Source: Thalassia testudinum
Lineage: Eukaryota > Streptophyta > Magnoliopsida > Alismatales > Hydrocharitaceae
NCBI GenBank assembly: GCA_037157565.1
Contig: JAZHRO010000055.1
Span: forward strand, 45,973,001-46,037,000
Reading direction: 5' to 3'
DNA: 64,000 nucleotides
A program made the position numbers and the translations under genes. Of this stretch, positions 1 to 11,138 are shown piece after piece (position 1 is the stretch's first letter; every line of letters begins with the position of its first letter). Under the pieces are notes generated by a model. The model was not told where the DNA came from. It worked only from the letters and a program-made list of their open reading frames with translations, and made no database searches.

Positions 1-693
1 TTATATCAATCCCATAAGAGTCCACACCCTAGCCAGCACCATACACATCAACACATTCTGAGCATTCTATGGGACAATCTTCATATTAGTGTAATAACCT
101 ATTCAACCATATGAATTAAGGTGAACTCTAGTTGATGATGCCATCCAATGTAGAAAAGGGAAAGCCTCCATAGCAGTAGCCAACACAACCTTGTTTTACC
201 TGGGAAGGTTCCCTTTCACCCCAGCCAATCACGTCAAGATAATGCCAATTTTCCTATGCATTGCGATCACGTCCATGTTACTCCACCTTGCAATGCCTTC
301 TCTAGAAACCTTGTCAGGAAAGGTAAAGATAAAGTAAAGAGAATGATATGCAAAAAGAGTTATCTGGATATCGCGTGCCTTCTCCAAAGTTTTATCAATA
401 TTGAGGCTACAGCTACTCCTTTGTATCCTAATATAGCATGTTATTTGGATGTTCAAAAAGAGTGATGGAGTTAATGTATGTTAGGTCCTCCAATATGATA
501 TTTATTGGTTAAGCCTACTGCGAATGACCATTGTTACTCAAGAAAATAAGTAGATAAGCTCATCAGAGTACATGGGTCTAGTAATAAGCAAAGGGAATGT
601 CATCTACAGTACATGTTCTGAATATGCTTCTTTGTTTTGTTCTGCACAACTAACAAGTACCGAACCACTAAATAGATCCATGCCCTAATACAT
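1..693. other. Intergenic DNA, no gene seen
   Basis: AT-rich sequence with only two short overlapping ORFs (69-75 codons) on opposite strands, neither with a recognisable motif. No terminal repeat or RNA gene was seen. It is probably original host DNA or very old repeat. Confidence 0.6.
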
Positions 694-3600
694 ACTCCTC
701 AGAAGCTTATTTTTTGATAACTGCATATTCAAACGGTGTACTTGCATAACTAATAGGTCATGGTTTAAGCATATTAGGGTCTTACCTAATATTAGGGTCG
801 TTGTCTGAATATGTAGTTACATGACCTGTAATTCTAACAACATATTAGGTACCTATTAGTTTTGCATATTCATGACCTGATAGTTCAATATTAGGTATTG
901 CTAACACACTTGATCGGGGTTTTTGTAAGTCACGTCAAAGTACAGTCGATCAAGCGTTGAAAACAGATAAGAAGTTTTTTTTACTTGAAAACTTAAGTAT
1001 CCGAGGTCGAACACAGGGAGCAAATGGAATTTATTCACTATCTTTATCAATGTAATTTGACTGCTTAAATCTACTCAAAATCTAATTCAGAGTATAATGC
1101 AGGAGTTTATGGATATTAAAATATAGCAAAATAAAGATATTGAGAAGAATAGGGCAAAAAAGTCTACTGTCTTTCTTCTTTAGCTTCTCCTTTCTTCTTT
1201 CTTTTCTTGTTCTTTCACTTCTTTCCTCTGCATGTCTTTGCCTTAGCTCCTTTTCTTTTTTTCTTTTTTGACTTGGCTTCTTCTTCCTTGCTTCTCTTTT
1301 CTTCTTTCTGCCTTTGATTCTTTCTCTTCTTCTCTGTCTTTGGCCTTATTCCTTGATTTCTCCTTCTTTCTTATTCTTCCTTTCCTCTGCCTTATTCTTG
1401 CCACACCTTTGCTATAGTGCTTCTCTTTCCCTTAGCCTTGGCTTCTTCTTTCTATTTTCTCCTTCCTTGTTTAGCCTCTGCCTCTTCCTTTTCCATCTTC
1501 AGCCTTTGCCTTCTCAAGTCCTCAGTTTGTTTCCTTAGCCACTCCTACCTTCAACTTCCTTCCTTCTTCCTTCCCTGCACACACGTTAGTGCAAAACCTA
1601 CCCCCTACCCTCCCCACATACACTCTCTCTATTTCTCTCTTGGGTCTGCTCTCCCAGAGCCAGTCGAGTAATCGGGTCGGGTTGCGCACCCAGGTCCAGG
1701 CGCACCAGCATGGGTGGTGCACGAGGAGTGTGGGGTTAAACAGGTCGGTCAACCAGGTCTGCGGAGGTGTGGGTCACGGATGAGGCAAGTGAGCGTGGGC
1801 GAGGGGCCCTCACCCCGTGTACTTGAGGTGACCAACAAGAAAAACAAAATCAATAAAAGTAACTCACCGCGCGCCTGAGTTTCCGAGGTGGGACTAAAAG
1901 TCCCACCCGCTTCGCTCGCGTGCCCGCAGGAGGTCTTCGCTCAACTGTTGCAGCTGGGCTCTCTTTCAAGGCCAATTGCTTGCTGAATGCATGCGCGAGT
2001 CCAATCCGCACCTAATGGACCTGGAGACTTAGAGCAAAGCACCTGGGTTGAAGCTTGCGAGCTCATGAGTCAATGGAGGAAAGGGGTTAGACCTGTGATC
2101 ACTCCATATAGCCTTGCGACCCCATTAGAACATACAGGTAGCTTCGTCGTGGCACGATGAAGGTGCCTAGGTGGGTGGGCAGCTGCACGGTGGCCTAGGA
2201 GTGTGAGCCTAGGTCACTCTATGGCTATGGTAATGGGTGTGTTCAGCGGGCGAGTGTGGAGGCGTTGGCGATCAGTGAAGGGGTGGAAGATGCTCAGTGG
2301 ATGATGGCGGAGGCTTTGAGAGGTCTGGTAAGGTGGATGGAGGTGTGGAGGTGACGGAGACACCTTGCCGGTGGTTGGCCGGAGATGGGAACGATGGTGA
2401 TGGTTTGCAGCGTCGAGGGGTTTAAAGTGAAAAGAAAGAGAGGGGAGAGAGAGGAAGCATTTTAACCTAAGTGGACAAAGGGGGATATAAGGGCAGCTGG
2501 CTATACCTGCCGCTGCCAGAGAAGAAGAGTCTAGTGGAGGGAGAATGGCAATGATGATGGGGCTAAAGGCACGCACGGGGATATGGCACGATGTGGAGGA
2601 AGGTGGTGAAGATGGCTCTGCCACTGGCATTGTGGCAGAGCGATGAGAAGGAGAAGGGGTCGCCAGAGCCTACTAGACACCTAGCCGGAGGAGAAGGGAC
2701 GAAGTTGGAGGTGATTCTCCATCCAAGCCAAGCTGAAAATGTGTGGCCGGAGGTGAGGGTCTTTTTATAGGTACTGGTAGGGGCTCTTGTGCTTGGAAGG
2801 CAAGCTTCCAAGCGTAAGAGTCCTTGTCAGAGAAGGATTCAAGGAGATAACCAAATCTCTCGAATGTTCGCATGAGAGATTGGGTGCGAATCACGCCTTG
2901 GAATTGCGTCCAGACGAAGGGGAATTCCTCAGAGAATCTCCCTTCCAAATCTGGGAGATCTCTGAGGAATCAGGGAGCAATCCCCCTCTATTCCTCGCTA
3001 GAGTAGGATTCCTCCACTTTAATGGCAGAGGGACCTAATTGCAAAGGGTGGCGAGGAAGTTAGGGGTCTGCGTAATGAATTTCAAAAGTTAGGGGTCAAA
3101 ATGTAATTGGGTGGATTGTTTTGCAAAGTAGGTCAAGGTGCCTCCCCTTAGGTCCAAATTTTGATACAATCCTAATTTGGACCTAAGAAATCCAATGGTG
3201 AAGTTGGATTTTAGGTTTGACTACGTTTGACTAGACATTTTACACAAAAACCCAAGTTAGGTCAAGTAATTAGCTAGGACACCTATTTTGGTCAAAATAG
3301 GTTCCAAAGGCCAATTTGAAGGTTCTAAACCCTAGGGGATATTTTTCCAAGAATATTAGATGGTTTAGTTGATTTTTATCCTGACCAGAACCTTGTTGAA
3401 TTAAGCAGGTCTATTTTAGGGTTATAGGATGTCATTTAATTCTTAGATTGCACATGAACCTATTTCTGACTAAACCAACCCACTTTTCATCTTCTTAAGA
3501 CCATTTGACCTATGTTTAGCCTCTGAGAAATCCCGTTGATGTACTACAATGATAAAATTACAGTTTTACCCTTTATTTCATGTTTTCTTCTCAGAGCAGT

Positions 3601-3742
3601 TCTTCCTTGAATTAGGCCCTTCTCTAGGTTATGTAGGAGCTTTTATTCTCTTTCTTAGGTCAAAATGAGTTAGTTAGGGCTCATGATGATGTTGTCATCA
3701 GGTATGTTATCAGAATCGTATCTCTAGAAGCTTCTGAGGAGT
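694..3742. mobile_element. MITE-like inverted-repeat element, split by a solo LTR
   Basis: ACTCCTCAGAAGCTT at 694-708 and its exact reverse complement at 3728-3742 form 15-bp terminal inverted repeats. Inward of these, the arms keep imperfect complementarity, for example TGATAAC followed by GCATA..ACTAATAGGT on the left against its complement at 845-885. Removing the solo LTR and one GGTAT copy leaves an element of about 240 bp, a size typical of non-autonomous DNA elements (MITEs). No coding capacity is present. A clear target duplication outside the inverted repeats was not found, so the class is inferred. A chance or non-mobile hairpin remains possible. Confidence 0.5.
899..3700 (-). mobile_element. 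Solo LTR 'A' (Athila-like, about 2.8 kb)
   Basis: The unit begins TGCTAACACAC, ends GTCATCA, and is flanked by perfect 5-bp duplications GGTAT (894-898 and 3701-3705). No internal region follows on either side, so this is a solo LTR left by recombination between two LTRs. The minus-strand orientation comes from similarity to LTR 'B' (58884-61600). Both share a stretch reading CGAGGTCGAAC.CAGGGAGC near the left end, a long pyrimidine-rich block (about 1150-1570 here), a GC-rich block, and a right end reading GTCATCA or CTCATCA. On the minus strand TATAAAAAG at 2761-2769 is a plausible TATA box. ORFs inside it are compositional artefacts. Confidence 0.85.
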
Positions 3743-5301
3743 TTGATCAAGACCTAATATAAAGTTACTCTTTTTAAAAAGAGGCTATTGGACCCTATTA
3801 GATTGTCATATATCCTTAGAAGGATTCAACAGAGTGGTTTTTTTCTAAACAGTTGTACACCAAAATAGCCACTGATGTAAAAGTGAGCTAATGGGTAATC
3901 TTTTAGGTTAAATAGTGACCCTTTTTGTTTTACTAATATACATCTCTATAAATGCCTGTTAAACATGCATGTGGAACCACTTTAATAATAATAGCTTTCA
4001 ATCACATTATGCAATTGGCACCTGTAGACACCACGTTGAGGCTTTTAGAGAAGTAATTATAGCTTTGTTAAAGGATAATAAAGGTCCATTATCTGGCAAA
4101 ATTCTTAGTCATTAGTGAGTTTTTGGGATCAAAGTTTCAAGATAATGAATGTCAACCTCATTCGTATTGGGAATGTGTGATCCATATATTCTTCATCCAA
4201 ATATGTAAGTTAACAGCATGGGCATTTCATTGTCAGAGTGCAGCATAATGTAGAAGTTATGAAAAAGATATGCAAGGGGCAAGTATTTTCAGAGAGGGTT
4301 TAGACTGGGGTATTATCAGATATGCAAGGGCAATACTAGCACAACCATGAGATGTTAGTTGATAATCTTATTGGCAAAACAGAACCAGAAGGATCCCATA
4401 TGACCCAACTCCTAGATATGTGGGACTCAATTCCTCAACCTATTAGGAGAAACAACCGACAAACCAAAATCTAATGGATGTCAAGTGAATCATGAATAAT
4501 GCAGTGCCTCTGGTTGGTGTCCTGAGTAAGATCTGGAAAGAGAATTACTGATGAAGTGCCATCCATAGTACATATTCCCAAGAAAAATTTCATAAGGAAG
4601 ACATTTGAAATCCAGTGTAGATACAACCTAATGTCTTGGTTGAAGCCAATGCCAAGGTAATTTGCTTAAAATGCATAAGAAATAGAATTTTATGTGCACC
4701 AAGTTTACCAAAGAGACATCCACCTGAAGAACTCCCAACTTCCAATATGTTGTTTGTAGAAATGAGAAAATTCAAAACTTAACGAATGAAACTAACAATG
4801 ACAAAGGTTAGACAACTAATAATGTGTCAAGATTAAATAATGTAGATAACTAAAGAGTTTCAAAAGATGTTTCCATGACTAAAATGGAATAGAATAAATA
4901 GCTTCCAAATGCTAGATTATAGCTTTTGGCTATTGTAATATGGTGTCTATAGCACTTTATTTTTGTCATTTGTGCTTTCTAATGGAATTTTTCACTCAAA
5001 TTTGTTTAAGAGAGATGTGGGTTACAAAATGAAGGTTCTCTCACATGGGATCAGAGAAGCAGTCCTACCAGTGTGGATCACAGTAGCAGCCCTACTAGTG
5101 TCCGGTACCGACCTTAATCCTTCTTTCTTAGGAATAATGTGAAATTTGATAATACTTGCCCCTTGAATATTTGATTTGTAGTGTAACCTACACAAATGAA
5201 TTTCATTAGAAGTGCAATCCAAATAACTCATGAACCATGAAAAATATACTAAAAGATCCATAGTAGAGCATTATGATAGCTAGGATCCAGAATTCCTAAG
5301 C
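3743..5301. other. Intergenic DNA, no gene seen
   Basis: AT-rich sequence between the split inverted-repeat element and element M. Only small ORFs (at most 79 codons) without known motifs occur. No RNA gene or terminal repeat was seen. Confidence 0.6.
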
Positions 5302-5934
5302 CAAAATGTTGAAACACCGGAGGACTACGTTATCGGATTTGGTTTTGAAAACCTGTCGTTGTAGTTTGAACAGCGAAGAACTCGAGTTCAACAAATAAAA
5401 TTTATGCCGGAATAGAAATTCTAGGTCGAACTCAGGGAGGCGACGTCGATCAAAATTCACAATTATATTCTTTTTGTGTTTTTGTTAAAAAGAAGAGTAA
5501 TTACAATGAAATGAAATACTATCTACAATAAGAGAAAGAGAGAGAGAGAGAGAAAACATCCACTAGATATTGCAAAGTGTTTATACAACTCAGAAAGCTA
5601 GAAATTACACTAGAAAGTAGAAAAACTATTACAACTAGAAAGTAGGAAAAAGGAATGGGAGAGAGAAGTTATCCTCCTCGATGATCGCTTGGAGGATGAG
5701 CCGGACAAAACGATGCCTGGAAGATGAGGGATGGAGTAGGAAAAAGGAGGTCGAGGCAAGAGGAATGGGAACGAGGCAGCACGTCATCGTTGTCGTGGGA
5801 TCCGCTTCAGTAATGGGGGTGAAAAATTGATTTTATCTCTTAAGGAGCATCCCGGCTGTGGGACAAGCTTCTCTTGAGCTTTGGAAAGGGAGAGAAGAGA
5901 AGGAATGAACAAGAAAATCTTATGGAGGGGGTCT

Positions 5935-5942
5935 CCTTTATA
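5935..5942 (-). promoter_or_regulatory. TATA box of the M 3' LTR
   Basis: TATAAAGG on the minus strand, followed downstream by the pyrimidine-rich stretch ACCCCCTCCATA. The same TATA plus CCCCTCC arrangement occurs in the M 5' LTR (27472-27479, TATAAAAG) and both P LTRs, marking the U3/R promoter. Confidence 0.6.
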
Positions 5943-5997
5943 GTTGCAACGAGTGGGGCATTTTGGTCATTACAATTTGAAAAACATTAATTCAAGA

Positions 5998-6029
5998 CCT
6001 TTAGTGACGGATAAATCCGTCACTAAAGG
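5998..6029. repeat. Perfect 15-bp palindrome upstream of the LTR TATA box
   Basis: Arms CCTTTAGTGACGGAT and ATCCGTCACTAAAGG are perfectly complementary with a 2-base loop, about 60 bases upstream of the TATA box in the transcription direction. Diverged versions occupy the same place in the other M LTR (about 27535), both P LTRs (about 14767 and 24773), E (32182 and 32259) and F (about 53950). It is a candidate cis-regulatory palindrome or the footprint of an old small insertion. Confidence 0.65.
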
Positions 6030-6484
6030 CCTGAAAATGGCCTTCGTGTGCACGTGCTGCGCACCTCCTCACCTCCACGTCGTGCAACGCACACGCATGT
6101 CCACGCGCTTACAGTCGTTCGATCATGAGATCAGACGGGTTAAATGATCCCCGCTCGCGTCGCGTGCTCGTGTGTGATCTCACCTCAACCTATGCGTCTG
6201 ATCGGGCGTGGGTGCTATCAGTTGCTCAGTGCCACACGATCTCCATCGCACGGCTCTGCTCGCCCATGCTCCAATTTGAGGTGCCTGCAACTCAAACGAC
6301 CATCTTCTCTTCTCGTGAAGGTGCTCGACCAACATGTTGTGGGTGATTTTGTGTTGGGCACTTGTTTCTGTGCGTGTGGCTTCACGACTGTTGGATGAGC
6401 ATCCAACGGTTGAGATCGAGCGGACGGGTGAAGAAGGAAAGGTCGCTGCGGGTCCTTGGGGTCGGTTTGGCGGCTGAGATGGTG

Positions 6485-6492
6485 CCACGTGG
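6485..6492. promoter_or_regulatory. G-box palindrome CCACGTGG in LTR U3
   Basis: CCACGTGG is the plant G-box (ACGT core) known to bind bZIP and bHLH factors. It lies inside a larger imperfect palindrome, GATGGTGCCACGTGGTGCCATC in degenerate form. Copies are at 28039-28046 (M 5' LTR), 24294-24301 (P 3' LTR) and 51390-51397 (E 3' LTR). The P 5' LTR and F carry one- or two-base variants. Binding is inferred. Confidence 0.5.
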
Positions 6493-6952
6493 TGCCATCT
6501 TGGCCGTCCATCTTTTGAGTATTGTGGGTGGTGCCACGGGTGTCGGATTCAATCGATTTTTGCGCCATTAGGCTATGATCGTCGATTTGAATCTATTTGT
6601 GCGGTTAGATTTATCGTCTGAGGTGCAGATTAACATCATCTTGGTCCTTGATCTCTAGGGTTCCTCGATCTCTCTCTGGTGCTATGGATGTCTGATTAGG
6701 GTGATCTTGGAGTCATTGAACTCCAATCGTTGCCCTAATCAAATCTATACAGTTGGATCTTCGATCCGAGGCCCCGCTAAAAAGTCGCTCTGTCCCTAAC
6801 CATAAAAAGGAGATAATTACTGTATAATTTATACAACTTAATCTAAATGCATGATTATGCATGTTATGCACTATTTACAATGTATGATGCTAATGTGACA
6901 CTAAGAACATGCATTAGTAGACATTTTAGTTTAATCAGATGTATGCACATCA

Positions 6953-6976
6953 CACCCCCATGCCTATCTTTTGCTA
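6953..6976 (-). other. 3' polypurine tract of element M
   Basis: On the minus strand the sequence GACTAGCAAAAGATAGGC followed by ATGGGGGTG directly precedes the 3' LTR. This is the expected place for the plus-strand primer of an LTR retrotransposon. Equivalent tracts precede the P, E, C and B 3' LTRs. Confidence 0.8.
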
Positions 6977-8341
6977 GTCCCTAGCAAAAACTACATGCTA
7001 TTCATAAAAGAATTAGGTTGGATTACTTGGGCATAAGTTATTTTCAACATTAAGAAATTTTTTTTCTTAGGATCTGAACTTTCAAAGACACAACAATGCT
7101 GGGTATCTACCAAAATGCAGACCGCCTCAAGCCCCACCTTATTCAAAGAAAAATTTCTTTTTCTCTTTTTCTTCTTTTCCATTTTTTTTGGATTTTTGAT
7201 TTTAGGGTTTTAGAGTGGCTTTCTAAGGCCATTCAACCCACCAAAGTTTTGATGAGAATCCTAAGTTCTAAGCATCTTATTGTGATTAGAATGAACTTCG
7301 GGCTTTTACACCTCTAGGTGACCTTTAAAAGAGAGTTTTGCTTAAAGGTGTATCTTTACAACAGGTAGCTTTCTCCCTACTTTTATTTTTATGGGGTCAA
7401 CATAAGGGTGAATCCAATGTATATCTCCTCGATTTATTCTACTTTTCCACTTCTTCCTAAGTGTTTTGGGAATTTTCAGTGCATTTCTTGAGCTGGGTTC
7501 TAGACAACCGGTTGATGAGCTGTTACCACCAACAACTTGCCAGCCAAACTCGTGCGGCGAAGTGTGGTTTATTTCTTTTATTTTCTTTTTCTTTTCTACT
7601 TTTCTTTTTCTTTTTGACCTTCTTTTTTATTATTATTATTATTTTTTAAGTAGGTGGCTTCCCTAGTCTGAGATTTACCTAAAGGCAGCAAGAAGAGAAT
7701 GGTCCAGTGACTGGGCTCTGGACAACCTACCTATGGGCTATTACCCATGATAACTTACCAGCCATATCACCCTAGAAGGTTCACTAGCTACCCAATTTCC
7801 ATTAAAATCACCAATCAACAAGTCGATGAAAAGATAGTGTGTAGATGCTTTAGACTTAAAGTTCCCTCAAATCAGAGGGTGGGTTGATAAGTCATGTACT
7901 TATTACCCAAACTTATTTAATCAAATTACAATAGAATTAAGATGGCAAGGACTCGAAAAATAAATTCACATTTTAGTGGATACATGGGCAGATTAAGCCC
8001 AAGGATCTAAAGGGTCTTTGTGTTCAGATCCTAATGTAATATTTCCTAAGATTGAAAAGTCCTAATGTCTAAGTATTCCTTCCTAATTCAATTTCTTTTT
8101 ATGTATAAATAAGAAGAGAAATAGAATTTACAAGAATTTCACAGAGCTAACAAAATGATTCAAAAATGAATCCACCCCCCCATGCCTAGCTGATGCAATG
8201 TCCACATTGAGAAATAGAGACATGAAAGGAAGGGTAGAGTATGGAAGATATCACCTGAATATGAAGCTCAGGTCAGCTCTAAGTCATATGTACAATTGCT
8301 GAGTTTAATGCCGTCAGCTAGGCGAAGTCTAGCCAAAGAAG
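6977..8341 (-). other. Conserved 3' noncoding region of M
   Basis: No sense ORF is present. It holds two copies of a motif around GATAACTTACCAGCC / CAACAACTTGCCAGCC (about 7699-7770 and 7492-7547, on the complement of the coding strand), a pyrimidine tract on the plus strand (7565-7650, purine on the coding strand), and an internal polypurine-like motif at 8172-8209. The same parts occur in the same order in P, E and F. No envelope-like gene is visible. Confidence 0.7.
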
Positions 8342-9742
8342 TCACAACATGGCTAGAGCGACTATGTCTGAGATGGGTTCTGGAAGAGTACGATCAATAA
8401 CAGGCTTCTGATGTTGACCATTGACTTTAAATGAATTACCCATCTTTGGGTCAGAGATCTGAATGGCTCCATTTGGAAAAATCTGGCCGATAATGATCAT
8501 GTCGTTCCATTTCGATCTAAGTTTGCTGGGAAAAAGCTTATGTCGAGAATCGAATAACCAAACCTTTTGGTTCATCTCAAAGCTCTTGCAGGAAATCAAT
8601 TGGTCATGTAGAGCTTTGGTTCGAACCTTGTAGATCTTGGCATTCTCATATGCATCATTTCTAAGCTCCTCCAACTCAGATAGTTGGAGTTTCCTGGTCT
8701 TCCCGGCTAAACTCAGGTCTAGATTACACTGCTTGATTGCCCAGAATGCCCTATGTTCAATCTCTATAGGTAAATGTCATGCCTTTCCATACACTAGATG
8801 AAACGGAGACATGCCGATGGGCATTTTATATGCCGTACAGTAGGCCCGAAGAGTGTCCTCAAGCTTTTGAGTCCAGTCTTTGCGATCAAGCCTAACCATT
8901 TTCTGCAGAATATTCTTGATCTCCCGATTGGAGATCTCGGCCTGTCCATTCATCTGGGGTTGGTAAGGTGTGGAGATTTGGTGATTAACCCCATATTTAG
9001 CCAGCAAATTATGAAATTGGGCATTAGTGAAATGAGTGCCACCATCACTGATGATGGCCCTCAGAATCCCAAACCTGCTGAAGATGTTTTTCTTGACAAA
9101 ATTGATGACCACATTGTGGTCATCGGTTAGGGTGGGAATCGCCTCAATCCATTTGGACACCTAATCAACAGCGACGAGAAGGTACTGATGTCCAAATGAA
9201 GGAAGGAAGGGTCCTATGAAATCGATGCCCCAAACATCGAAGATTTCAACAGGAAGAATTGGGTTTAGGGGCATCATATCTCTCTTAGTTATGCTCTCGA
9301 GTGCCTGGCATCAGGAAAATGACCTTAAGAAATTTTGGGCATCCTTGAATAAAGACGGCCAATAGAATCCAGATTGTAAAATTTTTGCAGCCATCCTTTT
9401 CCCGGAGAAGTGTCCACCACACGTAGATGCATGGCATAACTCGAGTATACTGTTGAATTCATTCTCTGGAACACATCGGCGAATTATCTGATCAGAGCCG
9501 ATGTGGTATAGTTCAAGGTCCTCCCAGAAGTAATATTTGGCCTCAGATTTAAGCCTATCCCGCTGTTGCTTGGTCCAATCCTGGGGGATTTGACCAACGA
9601 CCAAATAATTAACAATGTCAACAAACCATGGGGTTTGGACACCTGAAACTGTAAGGATGGTTTTGTTTGGAAAAGTATCAGCAATCGAGATGTCTGGATG
9701 AGAAGAATCACTCAGAAGTCTCGACAAATGATCTGCCACCAC
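8342..9742 (-). pseudogene. Integrase region of M pol (broken)
   Basis: On the minus strand an H2C2 zinc-binding region occurs near 9340-9460 (HAS..GGHFSGKR, then GFYWPS, KDAQ), although the paired cysteines are damaged. It is followed by an integrase core (8777-9160) with ISDGGTHFTN and NGQAEISNREIK, which carry the second Asp and the Glu of the DDE triad. A basic C-terminal part (8342-8674) follows, with KVWLFDS and KLRSKWND. At least two frame breaks separate these pieces. The part upstream of the zinc finger (to 9742) is the RNase H-integrase connection (VADHLSRLL). The enzyme inserted the cDNA into the host genome. It is closely similar to 21019-22410 of P but keeps the three codons (GVN) that P lacks. 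Confidence 0.88.
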
Positions 9743-10362
9743 ATTTTATTCCCTGGATTTATCCTTGATTTCAAGATCGAATTATTGAAGTTGAGGAATC
9801 CAACGAATAAGCCAGGGTTTGGCATCCTTTTTAGCCAAGAGATGCCTCAAGGTCGAGTGGTCGGCATAAATAATGACATGAGACCCTAAGGGATAAGCCT
9901 TGAATTTCTCCAAAGCAAATACTACGGCTAGTAATTTCTTCTTAGTAACAGTGTAATTCTGCTGGGCTTCGTCTAGAGTTTTACTAGCGTAGTATATGAC
10001 AGAGGGCTTCCTGTCAACTTTTTGACCCAAAATAGCCCCGACCATGTAATCAGAAGCATCGGTCATGATCTCGAAGGGGCTATCCAAATCGGTGGTTGTA
10101 GCACTGGAGCATAAGTGACTACCATTTTAAGAAAATCAAATGCCTTACAACATGATTCGTCTAAATCAAACGGCGTTTCTTTGGCGAGAAGATTGCTCAG
10201 AGGACGAGCAACCTTCGAAAAGTCCTTAATGAATCTTCTGTAGAATCCCACATGACTAAGAAATGATCGAATTTGTTTAACAGATGTGGGAGGAAGTTTA
10301 GCGATAGCATCAACCTTAGCTTTATCCACTTCAATTCCCCGTTCAGAGATTACATGACCCAA
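9743..10362 (-). pseudogene. RNase H region and RT C-terminus of M pol (broken)
   Basis: The segment at 10063-10362 reads GHVISERGIEVDKAKVDAI and GFYRRFIKDFSKVARPLS, the end of Ty3/gypsy RT. The segment at 9782-10087 is RNase H, with MTDASDY (first catalytic Asp), YASKTLDEAQ.NY, then TKKKLLAVVFALEKF and YADHSTLRHLL. The expected catalytic Glu of the EKELLA motif, intact in P at 20509-20961, is Lys here, so this RNase H was probably inactive even without the frame break near 10070. Confidence 0.87.
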
Positions 10363-11137
10363 GACGATGACTTCTTATGTCATGAAATGACTCTTTTCCC
10401 AGCTAAGGACCAATCTTGTTTTGATGCATCGTTTAAGGATCATTTCTAGATTAGCTAGATAAGAGTCAAACGATTCTCCAAAAATAGAGAAATCATCCAT
10501 GAAGACTTCCATAAACTCTCTCACCATGTCAAAGAATATTGGTAACATACACCTTTGAAAAGTTGCAGGTGCACTGCATAAACTGAATTGCATCCTACGG
10601 AAAGCAAAGGTTCCGTAGGGACAGGTGAAAGTAGTTTTTTTCTGATCCTCGCAATGGATAGGAATTTGGTTGTATCCCGAGTAGCCATCAAGAAAATAGA
10701 AGTACTTCTACTCGGCTAATCTTTCCAAGATTTGATCAATGAAAGGTAGGGGGAAATGATCCTTTTGCATGGCCATGTTCAGCTTCCTGTAATCGATACA
10801 AACCCTCCAAGAGGAAGCTGAACAAGTTGTGACAGATTCTCCTCTCTCATTAGTCACAATGGTAATCCCGACTTTCTTGGGAACAATCTGCACGGGACTT
10901 ACCCAGGAACTACAGAGATCAGATAAATAATTATTGCATCGAGCCACTAAATAATCTCCTTCTTTACCACTTCTCGCATATTTGGATTTAATATCCACTG
11001 CATCTGGCGAGAAGAGCGGGATCCATCTTCCAAAAATATTCTATGATTCCAGTAAGTTGGCTCAATCCCCCTAAGGTCATGAATGGTCCAACCAATTGCC
11101 TCCTTGTGTTCCTTCAGGACCTTAATCAATTTAATCT
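10363..11137 (-). pseudogene. Reverse transcriptase region of M pol (broken)
   Basis: Minus-strand pieces 10375-10593, 10708-10998 and 10947-11129 give RT. Visible parts are ...WVSPVQIVPKK, CIDYRKLN, DHFPLPFIDQILERL, a stop codon before KYFYFLDGYSGY, FSLCSAPATFQRCM, and the catalytic FMDDFSIFGES (near 10490), the Athila-type form of the polymerase YxDD box. Stops and frameshifts divide it at several points. It lines up with 19786-20508 of P. Confidence 0.88.
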
Positions 11138-11138
11138 C

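Larger units (their letters stand above)
5307..6952 (-). repeat. 3' LTR of element M
   Basis: Matches 26845-28475 along its length, starting TGTTGAAACA in plus coordinates. On the coding strand the LTR starts TGATGTGCATAC and ends TTTCAACA. It contains a GA-repeat tract (5531-5552), a TATA box on the minus strand (5935-5942), a perfect palindrome at 5998-6029, and a G-box CCACGTGG at 6485-6492. Confidence 0.92.

Noticed and set aside
1314..1783. Overlapping ORFs of 60-84 codons, rich in Leu, Phe and Ser
   Set aside because: They lie in the pyrimidine-rich block of solo LTR A on the strand opposite to the element. Composition alone explains them. The same happens at 59114-59774 in LTR B.
5531..5552. 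GA/CT microsatellites (also 15243-15262, 27084-27100, 25264-25280) as independent repeats
   Set aside because: They are at the same LTR position in M and P, so they are part of the LTR.
6125..6571. ORFs of 70-116 codons in the M LTR, and similar ones at 27661-28175
   Set aside because: Located in U3 of the LTR, present on both strands, and broken differently in the two LTRs.
8798..9130. 110-codon plus-strand ORF
   Set aside because: Antisense shadow of the M integrase core. Same for 13393-13698 (gag) and 21754-21978 (P integrase).
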